DNA from: Cellulophaga tyrosinoxydans
GTDB lineage: Bacteria > Bacteroidota > Bacteroidia > Flavobacteriales > Flavobacteriaceae
Direction of reading: 5' to 3'
DNA length: 64,000 nucleotides
Assembly: GCF_900176415.1 (NCBI RefSeq)
Contig: NZ_FWXO01000006.1
Coordinates: 1-64,000 of the forward strand
Part shown: one piece after another, positions 47,349-57,049 of the stretch
How the letters are laid out: every line of letters starts with the position of its first letter
Position numbering within the stretch: the stretch's first letter is position 1
Translations under genes and position numbers: made by a program
The notes under the pieces: model-generated
The model's database searches: none
What the model was told of the DNA's origin: nothing
What the model saw: the letters and a program-made list of their open reading frames with translations, nothing else

Positions 47349-49205
47349 ATGGAAGAAAAAAAATTAGATGTTAATACGATAATTGGATTTGTATTAATTT
47401 TTGGAATTCTGCTTTTTATGTTTTGGCAGAACCAACCTACACCAGAAGAAATAGCAGCTAAAAAAGCAGAACAAGGGCAAATTGATGCTAAGGCAAAAGA
47501 AAATAAAGTAGTTGAAGAGAAAGTAGTAACACCCGCTACATTAAATTTACAAGATTCTACAGCTCTTGCCAATTATAAAAGTACGTTAGGCGCTTTTGGT
47601 TTTACTCAAGCTAACGAAGCTACAACAGTGCTAGAAAATAATCTAGTTTCTTTAAAAGTGAGCAATAAAGGAGGGCAGATTGTTGAGGTACTTTTAAAAA
47701 AGTTTAAAACTTATGATTCTGTTCCAGTATATTTAGTAAAAGACGGTAATTCCTCTTTTGGGCTTAATTTTTCTACATCTGATAATCGCGTTTTAAATAC
47801 CAAAGATTTATTTTTTGAGCCATCACTAACTAAAAATGGAAATAGCTCTGTACTTTCCATGAAGGCCAAAGTTTCTAATAATCAATATTTAGAATATCGT
47901 TATGAAATAAAGCCAGATGATTACATGGTAGATTTCGCTATTAAATCGCAAGGTTTAAATGGGGTAATAAATAGTTCTAAACCTGTTCATTTAGATTGGA
48001 AATTAAAAGCTATTCGTCACTCTAAAAGTATTCAATATGAAAATAGGTATTCTCGTTTAACCTATAATCATGAAGACGGAAAAATTAGCAAATTATCAGA
48101 TTCTAGCGATGATGATGAAGAAACTGAAACAGATTTAAAATGGATTTCATTTAGGCAGCATTTCTTTAGTTCAATACTTGCTACAGATACTCATTTTGAT
48201 ACAGCTCGTTTGTCATCAAAAAATTTAGTAAAAGAGGAGAGTCATACTCAAGAGTATATGAAAGATTATAGTGCTTCTGAAATTCCTTTAAAATTAGAAG
48301 GTGGAGAACTTGCCTATAATTTTGATTGGTATTACGGGCCTACAGATGTTAAAGTATTGGCCAAATACGAAAAGCTTGGTTTAGAAGATTCCATACCTTT
48401 TGGATGGGGTATTTTTGGATGGATAAATAGGTATTTCTTCACTCCAGTTTTTACATTCTTAAGTTCAATGCTACCAGCAGGTATAGCTATTATTGTTATG
48501 ACTATTTTGGTTCGTTTAGCCATGTCGCCAGTTACGTATAAATCATACTTATCTCAAGCTAAAATGAAGGTGTTAAAGCCTGAAATTGCTGAGATTAATG
48601 AAAAGTACAAGGACAATGCAATGAAGAGACAGCAAGAAACCATGAAATTGAATAATAAAGCGGGGGTAAGTCCTTTAAGTGGATGTATACCTGCATTAAT
48701 TCAAATGCCAATTTTCTATGCGCTTTTTAGCTTTTTCCCAACCTCATTTGCACTACGTCAAAAATCGTTCTTATGGGCGGATGATTTATCTTCTTATGAC
48801 ACCATAGCACAATTACCATTTACAATTCCATTTTATGGTGATCATGTTAGTTTGTTCCCAATATTGGCATCGATTGCTATATTCTTTTATATGATGATGA
48901 CCACCGGGCAGAATATGACACAGCAACCTGGAATGCCAAACATGAAGTTTATCATGTACTTATCCCCAGTGATGATGTTGGTCTTTTTTAATGGTTATGC
49001 AAGTGGATTGAGTTTGTATTATTTTATCTCTAACTTAATTACCATTTTTATAATGTTAGCAATTAAGAATTTTATTTTAGATGACGCCAAAATACATGCT
49101 CAGATTCAAGAAAATAAATTGAAACCTAAAAAGGAAAACAAATTTCAGCGCAAGATGAGAGAGATGATGGAGCAAGCTGAAGCTCAAAAGAATTCTAAGA
49201 AGTAA
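47349..49205 (+). CDS. yidC: Membrane protein insertase YidC
   Basis: A 618-residue insertase that places proteins in the inner membrane alone or with SecYEG. One N-terminal helix (about 8-24) is followed by a large periplasmic beta-sandwich (about 70-340) and five C-terminal helices. The core has RLAMSPVTYKSYLSQAKMK (hydrophilic-groove Arg) and GCIPALIQMPIFYALFSFFP. The cytoplasmic tail is basic and Met/Lys-rich, useful for ribosome contact. Normal length for Bacteroidota. Confidence 0.96.
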   Translation: MEEKKLDVNTIIGFVLIFGILLFMFWQNQPTPEEIAAKKAEQGQIDAKAKENKVVEEKVVTPATLNLQDSTALANYKSTLGAFGFTQANEATTVLENNLVSLKVSNKGGQIVEVLLKKFKTYDSVPVYLVKDGNSSFGLNFSTSDNRVLNTKDLFFEPSLTKNGNSSVLSMKAKVSNNQYLEYRYEIKPDDYMVDFAIKSQGLNGVINSSKPVHLDWKLKAIRHSKSIQYENRYSRLTYNHEDGKISKLSDSSDDDEETETDLKWISFRQHFFSSILATDTHFDTARLSSKNLVKEESHTQEYMKDYSASEIPLKLEGGELAYNFDWYYGPTDVKVLAKYEKLGLEDSIPFGWGIFGWINRYFFTPVFTFLSSMLPAGIAIIVMTILVRLAMSPVTYKSYLSQAKMKVLKPEIAEINEKYKDNAMKRQQETMKLNNKAGVSPLSGCIPALIQMPIFYALFSFFPTSFALRQKSFLWADDLSSYDTIAQLPFTIPFYGDHVSLFPILASIAIFFYMMMTTGQNMTQQPGMPNMKFIMYLSPVMMLVFFNGYASGLSLYYFISNLITIFIMLAIKNFILDDAKIHAQIQENKLKPKKENKFQRKMREMMEQAEAQKNSKK

Positions 49206-49223
49206 GAGAATAATTCAAAATAT

Positions 49224-49272
49224 AAAAAGCTCCTTTGCTATGATTTTTATAAATCTTGCTTAGGAGCTTTTT
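49224..49272 (+). terminator. Terminator after yidC
   Basis: AAAAAGCTCC pairs with GGAGCTTTTT, with a 29-nt intervening loop that can pair further. It lies 18 bases after the stop codon. Between here and 49420 I see nothing recognisable. Confidence 0.75.
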
Positions 49273-49419
49273 AGTTGGGTTAGTTTGGTAAGTTTTGGGA
49301 TGTCAAAAATGCGGCATATGTAGGGTTTTTTAAAATATTAGTTGTAAAGGCTCGAATATTGTATATTAAATAATACATTCTTGATGTTCAATAATTACTT
49401 CTTGCGTTTGTCTTAAATA

Positions 49420-49457
49420 AAAAAAAGCTGCATTAGAATTCTAATGCAGCTTTTTTT
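49420..49457. terminator. Perfect palindromic terminator after the FAS1 gene
   Basis: A nearly 38-bp perfect palindrome centred on GAATTC (arms AGCTGCATTAGAATT / AATTCTAATGCAGCT) with A and T runs at its ends. It lies 17 bases beyond the FAS1 stop on the minus strand and can work in both directions. Confidence 0.9.
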
Positions 49458-49474
49458 AAATTGTTGGTATGTTT

Positions 49475-51490
49475 TTAATGACCCAAAGCACTTAATACTG
49501 AAGCAGGGACTAAAACTTGATTAATAGTGTGTGCAACACCATTAGTTGCTAAAATATCAGTTCCAGTTATACCCGCATCTGTATTGCCAGTGGTGGTATC
49601 TCTAACTACAAATGTGTTGCCAGAAGCTACTATAGTTATAGAGTTTTGAGCAAAAGCAGTGGCTACACTACCAGCACTTAAGTCGCCAGCTTTAACTTCA
49701 CTTGTAATTACATGATATAATAATATGTTTCTTAGTGCATCTATTTCTGCAGTGGTATTAAAAGCATCTAAACCTAAGGTTGGGAAATCTCCTCCTAAAA
49801 AGTTAAGGAATGCTACAAAAGCGTCATTTGTAGGCGCAAAAACGGTGAATGGTCCAGCACCATTTAATGTATCTACTAAACCAGCTTTAATCACCGCAGC
49901 TTCTAGTATAGATAAAGCATCCGTATTTACCACTATATTCACTAAAGTACCATTGTTTAAAGCAGTAACAAAATCTATTGCTTCTTGTGGTAATAATACT
50001 TTATCAATAGTATGGGCAACACCATTGGTTGCTAATATATCAGTTCCAGTAATGTTAGCATTAGTTGAAGAGGCATCACCAATTACAAAAGTATTTCCTG
50101 AAGCGATAACTTCAATGCTATTATCAGCTAGCGCAGTCCCTACATTTCCAGCAGCTAAATCTGCAGCAAATACGTTGGCAGGAATTACATGATATAAAAG
50201 TATGTTTCTTAAAAGATCAATTTCTGCAGTAGTATTAAAATCATCTAAGCTATTATAATCATCTCCAAGAGCATTTAACAATGCAACAAAAGCATCATTG
50301 GTAGGAGCAAATACGGTAAATGGTCCAGCACCATTTAAAGTGTCTACTAAACCAGTTTTGATAACTGCTGCTTCTAAAATTGATAATGGATCTGTGTTAA
50401 CTACTATATTTACTAAAGTACCATTGTTTAAAGCAGTAACAAAATCAATTGCTTCTTGTGGTAATAAAACTTTATCAATAGTATGTGCCACACCATTTGA
50501 AGCTAAAATATCAGTTCCAGTAATATTGGCATTTGTTGTAGAGGCATCACCAATTACAAAGGTATTTCCTGAAGCAATTACCTCAATACTGTTATCAGTA
50601 AGGGCAGTCCCTACATTTCCAGCAGCTAAATCAGCAGCTAGTACGTTTGCCGGAATTACATGGTATAAAAGAATATTTCTTAAAAGGTTGATTTCAGCTT
50701 CGGTATCGAAATCATCTAGGCTGTTATAATCATCACCTAGTGCATTTAACAAAGCAACAAAGGCATCGTTGGTTGGAGCGAAAACGGTAAATGGTCCAGC
50801 ACCACTTAAAGTAGCTGCTAAATCAGCTTTGATAACTGCTGCTTCTAAAATAGATAATGCATCAGTGCTTACTACTACATCTACTAAAGATCTTTCGGCA
50901 GCAGCAATCTCTTCTAATTGCGTTAAGGCTGCTTCAGGTATTAACACTTTATCTACTACATGTACAACACCATTACTAGCTTCTACATCTGCGATAACAA
51001 CTTTGGCATCAGCCTCTGTAACATCTTGAACAAATACGTTTCCACCTGTCAAAGAGATTGTTAATTTTTCACCTTGCACAGTAGTTACTTCTTGACCGTT
51101 ACTTAAATCTGTAGATTTTACTGCAGCACCTGCTACAACATGATAGGTAAGTATAGTGGCTAGTAACTCTTTTTTTTCTGGGGTATTAAAGTCATCTAAA
51201 GAATCATATCCTTCTAAACTAGCTAATAAATTTGTGAAGGCATCATTGGTTGGCGCAAATACAGTAAATGGACCATTGCCACTTAAAGTACCAACTAAAT
51301 TTGCACTGGTACCTTCGTCTGCTTTTAATAAAGCAGCAACTAAACTACTCAAAGCGTCAGTTGCTTGTGCCGTTTGAACTATGTTTTGAGACATTTCTGG
51401 CATTTTATCATCATCCTTGTCACAAGAAATTGCAAATGATAAAAAGAGAATACTTAGGAAAACACTTTTAATTTTTACTAATTTTTTCAT
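49475..51490 (-). CDS. Four-domain fasciclin (FAS1) lipoprotein
   Basis: A 671-residue surface lipoprotein. The signal peptide ends LSFAISCDKDDD with Cys23 lipidated. Four FAS1 domains follow at about 38-190, 200-350, 357-507 and 514-668, each with GPFTVFAPTNDAF and a late TDILAxNGVAHTIDKVLLP motif. FAS1 domains act in cell adhesion. Domains 2 and 3 are almost identical in protein and DNA, showing a recent tandem duplication with a 471-bp (157-residue) period. No operon partner. Confidence 0.93.
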   Translation of the reverse strand: MKKLVKIKSVFLSILFLSFAISCDKDDDKMPEMSQNIVQTAQATDALSSLVAALLKADEGTSANLVGTLSGNGPFTVFAPTNDAFTNLLASLEGYDSLDDFNTPEKKELLATILTYHVVAGAAVKSTDLSNGQEVTTVQGEKLTISLTGGNVFVQDVTEADAKVVIADVEASNGVVHVVDKVLIPEAALTQLEEIAAAERSLVDVVVSTDALSILEAAVIKADLAATLSGAGPFTVFAPTNDAFVALLNALGDDYNSLDDFDTEAEINLLRNILLYHVIPANVLAADLAAGNVGTALTDNSIEVIASGNTFVIGDASTTNANITGTDILASNGVAHTIDKVLLPQEAIDFVTALNNGTLVNIVVNTDPLSILEAAVIKTGLVDTLNGAGPFTVFAPTNDAFVALLNALGDDYNSLDDFNTTAEIDLLRNILLYHVIPANVFAADLAAGNVGTALADNSIEVIASGNTFVIGDASSTNANITGTDILATNGVAHTIDKVLLPQEAIDFVTALNNGTLVNIVVNTDALSILEAAVIKAGLVDTLNGAGPFTVFAPTNDAFVAFLNFLGGDFPTLGLDAFNTTAEIDALRNILLYHVITSEVKAGDLSAGSVATAFAQNSITIVASGNTFVVRDTTTGNTDAGITGTDILATNGVAHTINQVLVPASVLSALGH
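49960..50901 (-). repeat. 471-bp tandem duplication inside the FAS1 gene
   Basis: The same sequence recurs at a 471-bp offset (for example AAGCAGTAACAAAATC at 49960 and 50431), with mostly silent differences between copies. Domain 4 retains only part of the similarity. The limits given are approximate. Confidence 0.8.
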
Positions 51491-51685
51491 CGTTTTAGTT
51501 ATTAAGTTAATAAATTGTTTAATGTTTAGAGATAAAGGTTAAACAATGTGAAGATACTTATATCTTTGAATGGTTGCGTTTGTTTAATGTTTTTTAGTAA
51601 AAGTTTAACAAAAAAAGAATAATAACAGGGTTTTTAGGATGTTTTTTTAACATATGATTAGTAAAATGAAAGGCAATTTTATGGA

Positions 51686-51701
51686 TTAAGTCGCGACTTA
51701 A
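51686..51701. promoter_or_regulatory. 16-bp perfect palindrome upstream of mnmA
   Basis: TTAAGTCGCGACTTAA is a perfect palindrome with a GC-rich centre in AT-rich DNA. It ends 20 bases before the mnmA -7 element, so it covers the -33 region and is a good candidate operator. Confidence 0.55.
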
Positions 51702-51721
51702 TTTTTGACTATCAAATTTTG

Positions 51722-51729
51722 TATTTTTG
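51722..51729 (+). promoter_or_regulatory. -7 promoter element of mnmA
   Basis: TATTTTTG, 20 bases before the ATG at 51750. No canonical -33 is visible; the palindrome at 51686-51701 takes its place. Confidence 0.6.
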
Positions 51730-51749
51730 TAATCTTATTAAATTAAATA

Positions 51750-52940
51750 ATGAAAAAAGTAGTAGTAGGACTATCAGGAGGGGTGGATTCTAGTGTCGCA
51801 GCTTATCTTCTTAAAGAGGAAGGTTATGAAGTGATAGGTCTTTTTATGAAAAATTGGCATGATGATTCGGTAACCATATCCGATGAATGTCCGTGGTTAG
51901 AGGATAGCAATGATGCTATGATTGTTGCAGATAAATTGGGGATTCCTTTTCAAACGGTAGATTTAAGCGTTGAATATAAAGAACGTATTGTTGATTATAT
52001 GTTTGCCGAGTACGAAAAAGGTAGAACGCCTAATCCAGACGTACTCTGTAATCGCGAAATAAAATTCGATGTGTTCATGAAAATTGCTATGCAATTGGGT
52101 GCTGATTATGTGGCAACAGGTCATTATTGTAGAAAAGGAATTATTACTAATGAAGATGGTACCGAAACGTATCAGCTTTTATCAGGAAAGGATCCTAATA
52201 AAGATCAATCTTACTTTTTGTGCCAGTTATCACAAGAACAATTAGCTAAAACATTATTTCCAATAGGTGAATTATTAAAGCCAGAAGTTAGAGAAATTGC
52301 TGCTAAAAATGAACTTATTACGGCCGACAAAAAAGACTCACAAGGGTTATGTTTTATTGGCAAAGTGCGCTTACCAGAATTTTTACAGCAAAAACTAAAG
52401 CCAAAAAAAGGGCTTATTGTGGAAGTTCCTGCAGGGATTAGTCAGTATGAGAATAGAGTTTCAGAATTTTCTACAATTACAGAGGAGTTAGCATATAATT
52501 CTCAAAAACCAGTTTATCATTTACAAGATGGTAAAGTGGTTGGTGAGCATCAAGGAGCGCATTACTTTACCAAAGGACAACGCAAAGGATTAGATGTTGG
52601 CGGTACCAAAGAACCTTTGTTTGTTATAGAAACAGATGTAAACGAAAATGTGATTTATACCGGACAAGGGAAAAATCATCCAGGTTTGTACCGTAGAACA
52701 TTATTCATAACCGATGATGAATTGCATTGGGTGCGACCAGATTTGGCATTGCAAAATGATGAATCTATGCAAGTAAAAGCACGAATTCGATATCGTCAAG
52801 AATTGCAAGAAGCAACGTTATATAAAATTGAAGGTGGTATGTATGTTGATTTTAAGGAAAAACAATCCGCAATTACCGAAGGGCAATTTGTTGCTTGGCA
52901 TTTAAATGATGAGTTAATTGGCTCCGGGGTTATATCATAA
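51750..52940 (+). CDS. mnmA: tRNA 2-thiouridine(34) synthase MnmA
   Basis: A 396-residue ATP-pyrophosphatase that thiolates U34 of Lys, Glu and Gln tRNAs. The P-loop is [15 protein letters not shown] near the N-terminus. The first catalytic Cys is in [13 protein letters not shown] and the second in [10 protein letters not shown]. The central and C-terminal beta-barrel domains are complete, with [15 protein letters not shown]. Sulfur would come from a cysteine desulfurase such as that at 10696. The next gene starts 1 bp after its stop. Confidence 0.96.
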   Translation: MKKVVVGLSGGVDSSVAAYLLKEEGYEVIGLFMKNWHDDSVTISDECPWLEDSNDAMIVADKLGIPFQTVDLSVEYKERIVDYMFAEYEKGRTPNPDVLCNREIKFDVFMKIAMQLGADYVATGHYCRKGIITNEDGTETYQLLSGKDPNKDQSYFLCQLSQEQLAKTLFPIGELLKPEVREIAAKNELITADKKDSQGLCFIGKVRLPEFLQQKLKPKKGLIVEVPAGISQYENRVSEFSTITEELAYNSQKPVYHLQDGKVVGEHQGAHYFTKGQRKGLDVGGTKEPLFVIETDVNENVIYTGQGKNHPGLYRRTLFITDDELHWVRPDLALQNDESMQVKARIRYRQELQEATLYKIEGGMYVDFKEKQSAITEGQFVAWHLNDELIGSGVIS

Positions 52941-52941
52941 T

Positions 52942-53883
52942 ATGACAAATAGAATTACATCGCTTTTTAATATAAAATATCCAATTATTCAAGGAGGAAT
53001 GATATGGGCTAGTGGATGGCGATTGGCATCTGCTGTTTCTAATGCTGGTGGCTTGGGAATTATTGGTGCTGGCTCTATGTATCCTGAGGTGCTTCGAGAG
53101 CATATTTTAAAATGCCAACAAGCTACAAATAAGCCATTTGCAGTGAATGTTCCTATGCTATATCCTGATCTAGATAAATTAATGGATATTATTGTAACAC
53201 TTGGCGTTAAAATTGTTTTTACTTCCGCTGGTAACCCAAAAACATGGACAGCCTATTTAAAAGATAAAAATATTACTGTTGTGCATGTGGTAAGCAGTTT
53301 AAAATTTGCACTTAAGGCACAAGAAGCTGGAGTAGATGCTATAGTAGCAGAAGGTTTTGAGGCTGGCGGACATAATGGGAGAGATGAAACAACAACATTA
53401 ACCTTAATACCTGCCGTAAAAGAACATATTAAAATTCCATTAATCGCCGCAGGAGGTATTGCTACTGGTAGTGCTATGTTAGCTGTTATGGTTTTGGGAG
53501 CTGATGGCGTGCAAGTTGGAAGCAGATTTGTAGCAAGTGATGAAGCATCGTCCCATCAATCTTTTAAAAATAAAATTGTAGAAATTAGTGAGGGAGATAC
53601 GCAACTAACGTTAAAAGAATTAGCTCCTGTACGATTAATAAAGAACAAATTCTATAATGATATTCAAGCGCTTTATCAAAAAGGCGCTACTGCCGAAGAA
53701 TTAAAAATATTGCTTGGTAGAGCAAGAGCAAAACACGGTATGTTTGAAGGCGACATGGAGGAAGGAGAATTGGAAATTGGACAAGTTTCAGCAATTATTC
53801 ATGAAATAAAACCTGCTGCTATGATTATAGCCGATATAATGAAAGAGTTTACTATGGCAAAGAGTTTTGTGGCCAAGCTATAG
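52942..53883 (+). CDS. Nitronate monooxygenase-like flavin oxidoreductase
   Basis: A 313-residue TIM-barrel FMN enzyme of the nitronate monooxygenase/FabK-like family. It begins MTNRITSLFNIKYPIIQGGM; an 8-codon extension into mnmA is rejected. FMN-site segments are GGLGIIGAGSM, EGFEAGGHNG, PLIAAGGIATG and MVLGADGVQVGSRF. Nitronate oxidation, enoyl reduction or another NAD(P)H-flavin reaction are all possible. It follows mnmA with one base between stop and start, so the two are co-transcribed. Confidence 0.87.
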   Translation: MTNRITSLFNIKYPIIQGGMIWASGWRLASAVSNAGGLGIIGAGSMYPEVLREHILKCQQATNKPFAVNVPMLYPDLDKLMDIIVTLGVKIVFTSAGNPKTWTAYLKDKNITVVHVVSSLKFALKAQEAGVDAIVAEGFEAGGHNGRDETTTLTLIPAVKEHIKIPLIAAGGIATGSAMLAVMVLGADGVQVGSRFVASDEASSHQSFKNKIVEISEGDTQLTLKELAPVRLIKNKFYNDIQALYQKGATAEELKILLGRARAKHGMFEGDMEEGELEIGQVSAIIHEIKPAAMIIADIMKEFTMAKSFVAKL

Positions 53884-53890
53884 CTCAATT

Positions 53891-54406
53891 TCATTCGGCA
53901 ACTTCCGTAGAAAATACTAATAATTCTTTTTGGTCTGGTTCTAATTTTATCGTATCGACTTCAGATAAACCTATTTTTTCCAATAAGTTTCTCGATTTAT
54001 AGTTGTCTTCTGTGGTAATGCCAAGAATTGGATTTAGTTTTAAATTGTTTTTACCATAGTGTATAGCGGCTATGGCGGCTTCATAGGTATATCCTAATCC
54101 TTCATAATCAGGCAAAATAGCAAAACCAATGTCAGGATTTTTCAAATAATCTCTTTTTAAAAATCCACACATTCCAATTGGGATATTCGTATTTTTCAGA
54201 GCAACCAACCACAACCCATATCCATGAGTAGCATAACTCTTTAAAGGGCCAGTAAGTAAATATTCTTCAGCCTCTTTATTGGTTTTAATGCCTCGGTTTC
54301 CAATAAATTTTAACCAATTAGGAGCATTAACTAAATCCAAAATAAAATTTGTATCAGTAAGAATAAATTCTCTTAATGTTAATCTAGTAGTGTCTAATAT
54401 TTTCAT
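53891..54406 (-). CDS. GNAT family N-acetyltransferase
   Basis: A 171-residue acetyltransferase of the RimJ/RimL-like type. It starts with TTRLTLREFILTDTNFILDL, has PIGMCGFLKRDYLKNPDIGFAILPDYEG and YTYEAAIAAIHYGKNNL for the acetyl-CoA pocket, and ILGITTEDNYKSRNLLEKIG near the end. The substrate (ribosomal protein N-terminus, amino acid or other amine) is unknown. It is convergent with the oxidoreductase gene and divergent from mazG. Confidence 0.87.
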   Translation of the reverse strand: MKILDTTRLTLREFILTDTNFILDLVNAPNWLKFIGNRGIKTNKEAEEYLLTGPLKSYATHGYGLWLVALKNTNIPIGMCGFLKRDYLKNPDIGFAILPDYEGLGYTYEAAIAAIHYGKNNLKLNPILGITTEDNYKSRNLLEKIGLSEVDTIKLEPDQKELLVFSTEVAE

Positions 54407-54493
54407 ATTTAAAATCTTAGTTTTTGCTAATCATTTTAAATCTAAATTAGGTATTAAATAACAACTAAGTTCCTTTCAAAATTATAACATTCG

Positions 54494-54501
54494 TATTTTT
54501 G
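54494..54501 (+). promoter_or_regulatory. -7 promoter element of mazG
   Basis: TATTTTTG, 16 bases before the ATG at 54518. Confidence 0.6.
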
Positions 54502-54517
54502 TATAAATTTCAATTCT

Positions 54518-55291
54518 ATGAATTCCAGAGCCCAACAATTACAAGCCTTTGATAGATTGCTAACTATTATGGATGAGCTTAGAACCCAATGTCCTTGGGA
54601 TAAAAAGCAAACTATGGAAACTTTAAGGCACTTAACAATAGAAGAAACTTATGAGCTGGGTGATGCAATTCTGAATAACGATTTGCAAGAAGTTAAAAAG
54701 GAGCTGGGAGATATTTTATTGCATATTGTTTTTTATGCAAGAATAGGGAGTGAAACAAATGATTTTGATATTGCCGATGTTGCAAATGATATTTGTGAAA
54801 AGCTTATACATAGACATCCACACATTTATGGTGATGTTAAAGTTGCCAATGAGGAAGAGGTGAAACAAAATTGGGAAAAACTAAAATTAAAAGAAGGTAA
54901 AAACTCTGTTTTAGAGGGTGTGCCTAAAGGTTTACCTTCATTAGTTAAAGCCAGTAGAATACAAGAAAAGGTAGCTGGGGTAGGATTTGATTGGGAAAAG
55001 CCTGAACAAGTTTGGGAAAAAGTTCAAGAAGAGTTGCAAGAGTTTCAAGATGAAGTAAAGTCAGACAATAAAGATGCTATGGAAGCTGAGTTCGGTGATG
55101 TGCTCTTCGCTATGGTTAATTATGCAAGGTTTCTAAAAATAAACCCTGAAAATGCATTAGAACGGACCAATAAAAAATTTATAGGAAGATTTCAATACCT
55201 AGAAAGTAAAGCTAAAGGATTAGGTAAAGAATTGAAAGATATGACCTTAGCTGAAATGGATGTTTTTTGGGAAGAAGCAAAAAAAAATTAA
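54518..55291 (+). CDS. mazG: Nucleoside triphosphate pyrophosphohydrolase MazG
   Basis: A 257-residue all-alpha enzyme that hydrolyses (d)NTPs to monophosphates and pyrophosphate, cleaning up damaged nucleotides. Two MazG repeats are visible. The first has CPWDKKQTMETLRHLTIEET and EETYELGDAI with KELGDILLHIVFYA; the second has EELQEFQDEVKSDNKDAMEA and EFGDVLFAMVNYARF (E-x-x-D metal ligands). The length is normal. The MATE gene follows. Confidence 0.93.
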   Translation: MNSRAQQLQAFDRLLTIMDELRTQCPWDKKQTMETLRHLTIEETYELGDAILNNDLQEVKKELGDILLHIVFYARIGSETNDFDIADVANDICEKLIHRHPHIYGDVKVANEEEVKQNWEKLKLKEGKNSVLEGVPKGLPSLVKASRIQEKVAGVGFDWEKPEQVWEKVQEELQEFQDEVKSDNKDAMEAEFGDVLFAMVNYARFLKINPENALERTNKKFIGRFQYLESKAKGLGKELKDMTLAEMDVFWEEAKKN

Positions 55292-55348
55292 TATAAACGC
55301 TTTATAAGTATCCTTTTTAAAAAGCATGAAATCTAAAAAGGAAGGTGG

Positions 55349-55356
55349 TATCTTTG
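55349..55356 (+). promoter_or_regulatory. -7 promoter element of the MATE gene
   Basis: TATCTTTG matches TAnnTTTG and overlaps the GTG at 55345, arguing for a start further downstream. A hairpin TCCTTTTT/AAAAAGGA (55311-55342) lies just upstream. Confidence 0.55.
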
Positions 55357-55374
55357 CGACTGAAAAATTATAAT

Positions 55375-56751
55375 TTGCTTCAACAATACACTAAAGAATT
55401 TAAGTACAATTTAACCCTTGCTGTTCCTGTAATTTTTGGAATGCTGGGGCATACTTTTGTTCAATTTTCCGATAATATAATGGTGGGTCAATTGGGTACG
55501 GCGGAGTTAGCAGCGGTATCTTTAGGGAATAGTTTTGTATTTGTAGCCATGTCTTTAGGTATTGGCTTTTCTACGGCCATTACACCTTTGGTCGCAGAAT
55601 CGCATACCGCCGAAAAGCCAGAAGAAGGTAAAAGTGCACTAAAACACGGATTGGTTTTATGTACGGTTTTGGGTTTAGCACTTTTTGGACTTATTTTATT
55701 GGCGAAGCCATTAATGTATTTAATGAAACAACCACAAGAAGTGGTTGAATTAGCAATGCCTTATTTAGATTTGGTAGCTTTTTCGCTAGTTCCTTTAATT
55801 ATTTTTCAAGCATTTAAACAGTTTTCAGAAGGACTCTCGCAGACTAAATACCCAATGTATGCTACCATTTTGGCAAATGTTGTGAATATATTTTTTAATT
55901 ATGTTTTAATATTTGGTAACCTTGGTTTTCCAAAAATGGGAATAGTCGGTGCAGCTATCGGTACCTTATTTTCTAGAGTAGTCATGGTTGTTTTTATTTG
56001 GTATTTACTTAAGAATAAAAAGAAATTTCACGATTATGTAACCGGCTTCAATTTTAGAAATTTGGAGAAAAAAGTTCTAAAGAAGATTATAAATCTTGGC
56101 TTTCCATCGGCTTTACAAATGTTTTTTGAAGTAGGTATTTTTACCTCTGCCGTTTGGCTTAGTGGAGTTTTAGGTAAAAATCATCAAGCAGCAAACCAAA
56201 TTGCACTAAACTTATCTAGTATGACCTTTATGGTAGGAATGGGGCTGGGGGTAGCCGCAATGATACGTGTAGGTAACCAGAAAGGCCTAAGCGATTTTAA
56301 AGAATTACGAAGATTGGCTTATTCTATATTTTTTCTTACGTTGTTACTTGAAATAGTTTTTGCAGCCTTATTTTTTGCATTTAATGATTGGTTGCCAAAA
56401 ATATATTTAGATGTAAATGATGCTGCAAATCAATTAGATAATTTTGAGGTGATAGCTTTAGCTGCTCAATTATTACTTGTTGCTGCGGTTTTTCAAATTT
56501 CAGATGGCTTACAAGTGGTAATTTTGGGTGCTTTAAGGGGTTTGCAAGATGTAAAAGTCCCCACAATATTAACATTTATAGCCTATTGGCTTGTAGGATT
56601 TCCAACAAGTTATTATTTATGCTTGTACACAGATTTAAAAAGTACTGGAATTTGGATTGGTTTACTCGCAGGATTAACCACTGCGGCAGTATTACTGTAT
56701 ATTAGGTTTAACAGGCAAACAAAAAAGTTAATAGCAACTAAAGAATTATAG
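55375..56751 (+). CDS. MATE family multidrug/Na+ antiporter
   Basis: A membrane efflux protein of about 458 residues with 12 predicted helices and the two-fold MATE repeat. Landmarks are the first-helix IFGMLGHTFVQFSDNIMVGQLG and the equivalent IPS-type helix GFPSALQMFFEVGIF in the second half. No ATG precedes the first helix. The frame opens at GTG 55345 inside the promoter element, so TTG 55375 (LLQQYTKEFKYN) is the likely start. MATE pumps exchange drugs or metabolites for Na+ or H+. Confidence 0.85.
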   Translation: MLQQYTKEFKYNLTLAVPVIFGMLGHTFVQFSDNIMVGQLGTAELAAVSLGNSFVFVAMSLGIGFSTAITPLVAESHTAEKPEEGKSALKHGLVLCTVLGLALFGLILLAKPLMYLMKQPQEVVELAMPYLDLVAFSLVPLIIFQAFKQFSEGLSQTKYPMYATILANVVNIFFNYVLIFGNLGFPKMGIVGAAIGTLFSRVVMVVFIWYLLKNKKKFHDYVTGFNFRNLEKKVLKKIINLGFPSALQMFFEVGIFTSAVWLSGVLGKNHQAANQIALNLSSMTFMVGMGLGVAAMIRVGNQKGLSDFKELRRLAYSIFFLTLLLEIVFAALFFAFNDWLPKIYLDVNDAANQLDNFEVIALAAQLLLVAAVFQISDGLQVVILGALRGLQDVKVPTILTFIAYWLVGFPTSYYLCLYTDLKSTGIWIGLLAGLTTAAVLLYIRFNRQTKKLIATKEL

Positions 56752-56816
56752 CAAAGTAATTTTTGCAAGTATTATTTCAAATAATTGTAATTTTAAACAT
56801 TGAAAAATAGTATACT

Positions 56817-57044
56817 ATGGAATTCCCTAAGTTTTTGCTTGGCGACAATACAGATTATCCAACAGCAATATTTGTAATACATACAGATTATCCAAGATTT
56901 ATCATTAACCTTGAGAATGATGAAGTAGAGTGGTTGGAGGATTTTTCTTCTGAAGATGAAAAAGAACTTGAAGTTGAAGCTGAAAATCTTATCGAACAAG
57001 CTACAGCATTTTACGACCGTGAAGTTTCTAGATACGAGGAATAA
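56817..57044 (+). CDS. Small acidic conserved hypothetical protein
   Basis: A 75-residue acidic soluble protein. The N-terminal half has beta-strand patterns (PTAIFVIHTDYPRFIINL) and EWLEDFSSEDEKEL leads into a C-terminal amphipathic helix. It looks like a conserved flavobacterial hypothetical found before PAP2 genes, but I do not know a function. It starts at ATG 56817 and ends 5 bp before the PAP2 phosphatase gene, so the two are probably co-transcribed. Confidence 0.7.
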   Translation: MEFPKFLLGDNTDYPTAIFVIHTDYPRFIINLENDEVEWLEDFSSEDEKELEVEAENLIEQATAFYDREVSRYEE

Positions 57045-57049
57045 CTATT

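Noticed and set aside
49960-50901. Long direct repeat considered as a CRISPR-like or mobile repeat
   Set aside because: The repeat unit is a coding FAS1 domain in frame, with a 471-bp period and no spacers.
49725-51029. Several long plus-strand frames opposite the FAS1 gene
   Set aside because: They mirror the repeated, Ala/Thr-rich FAS1 coding sequence and have no independent signals.
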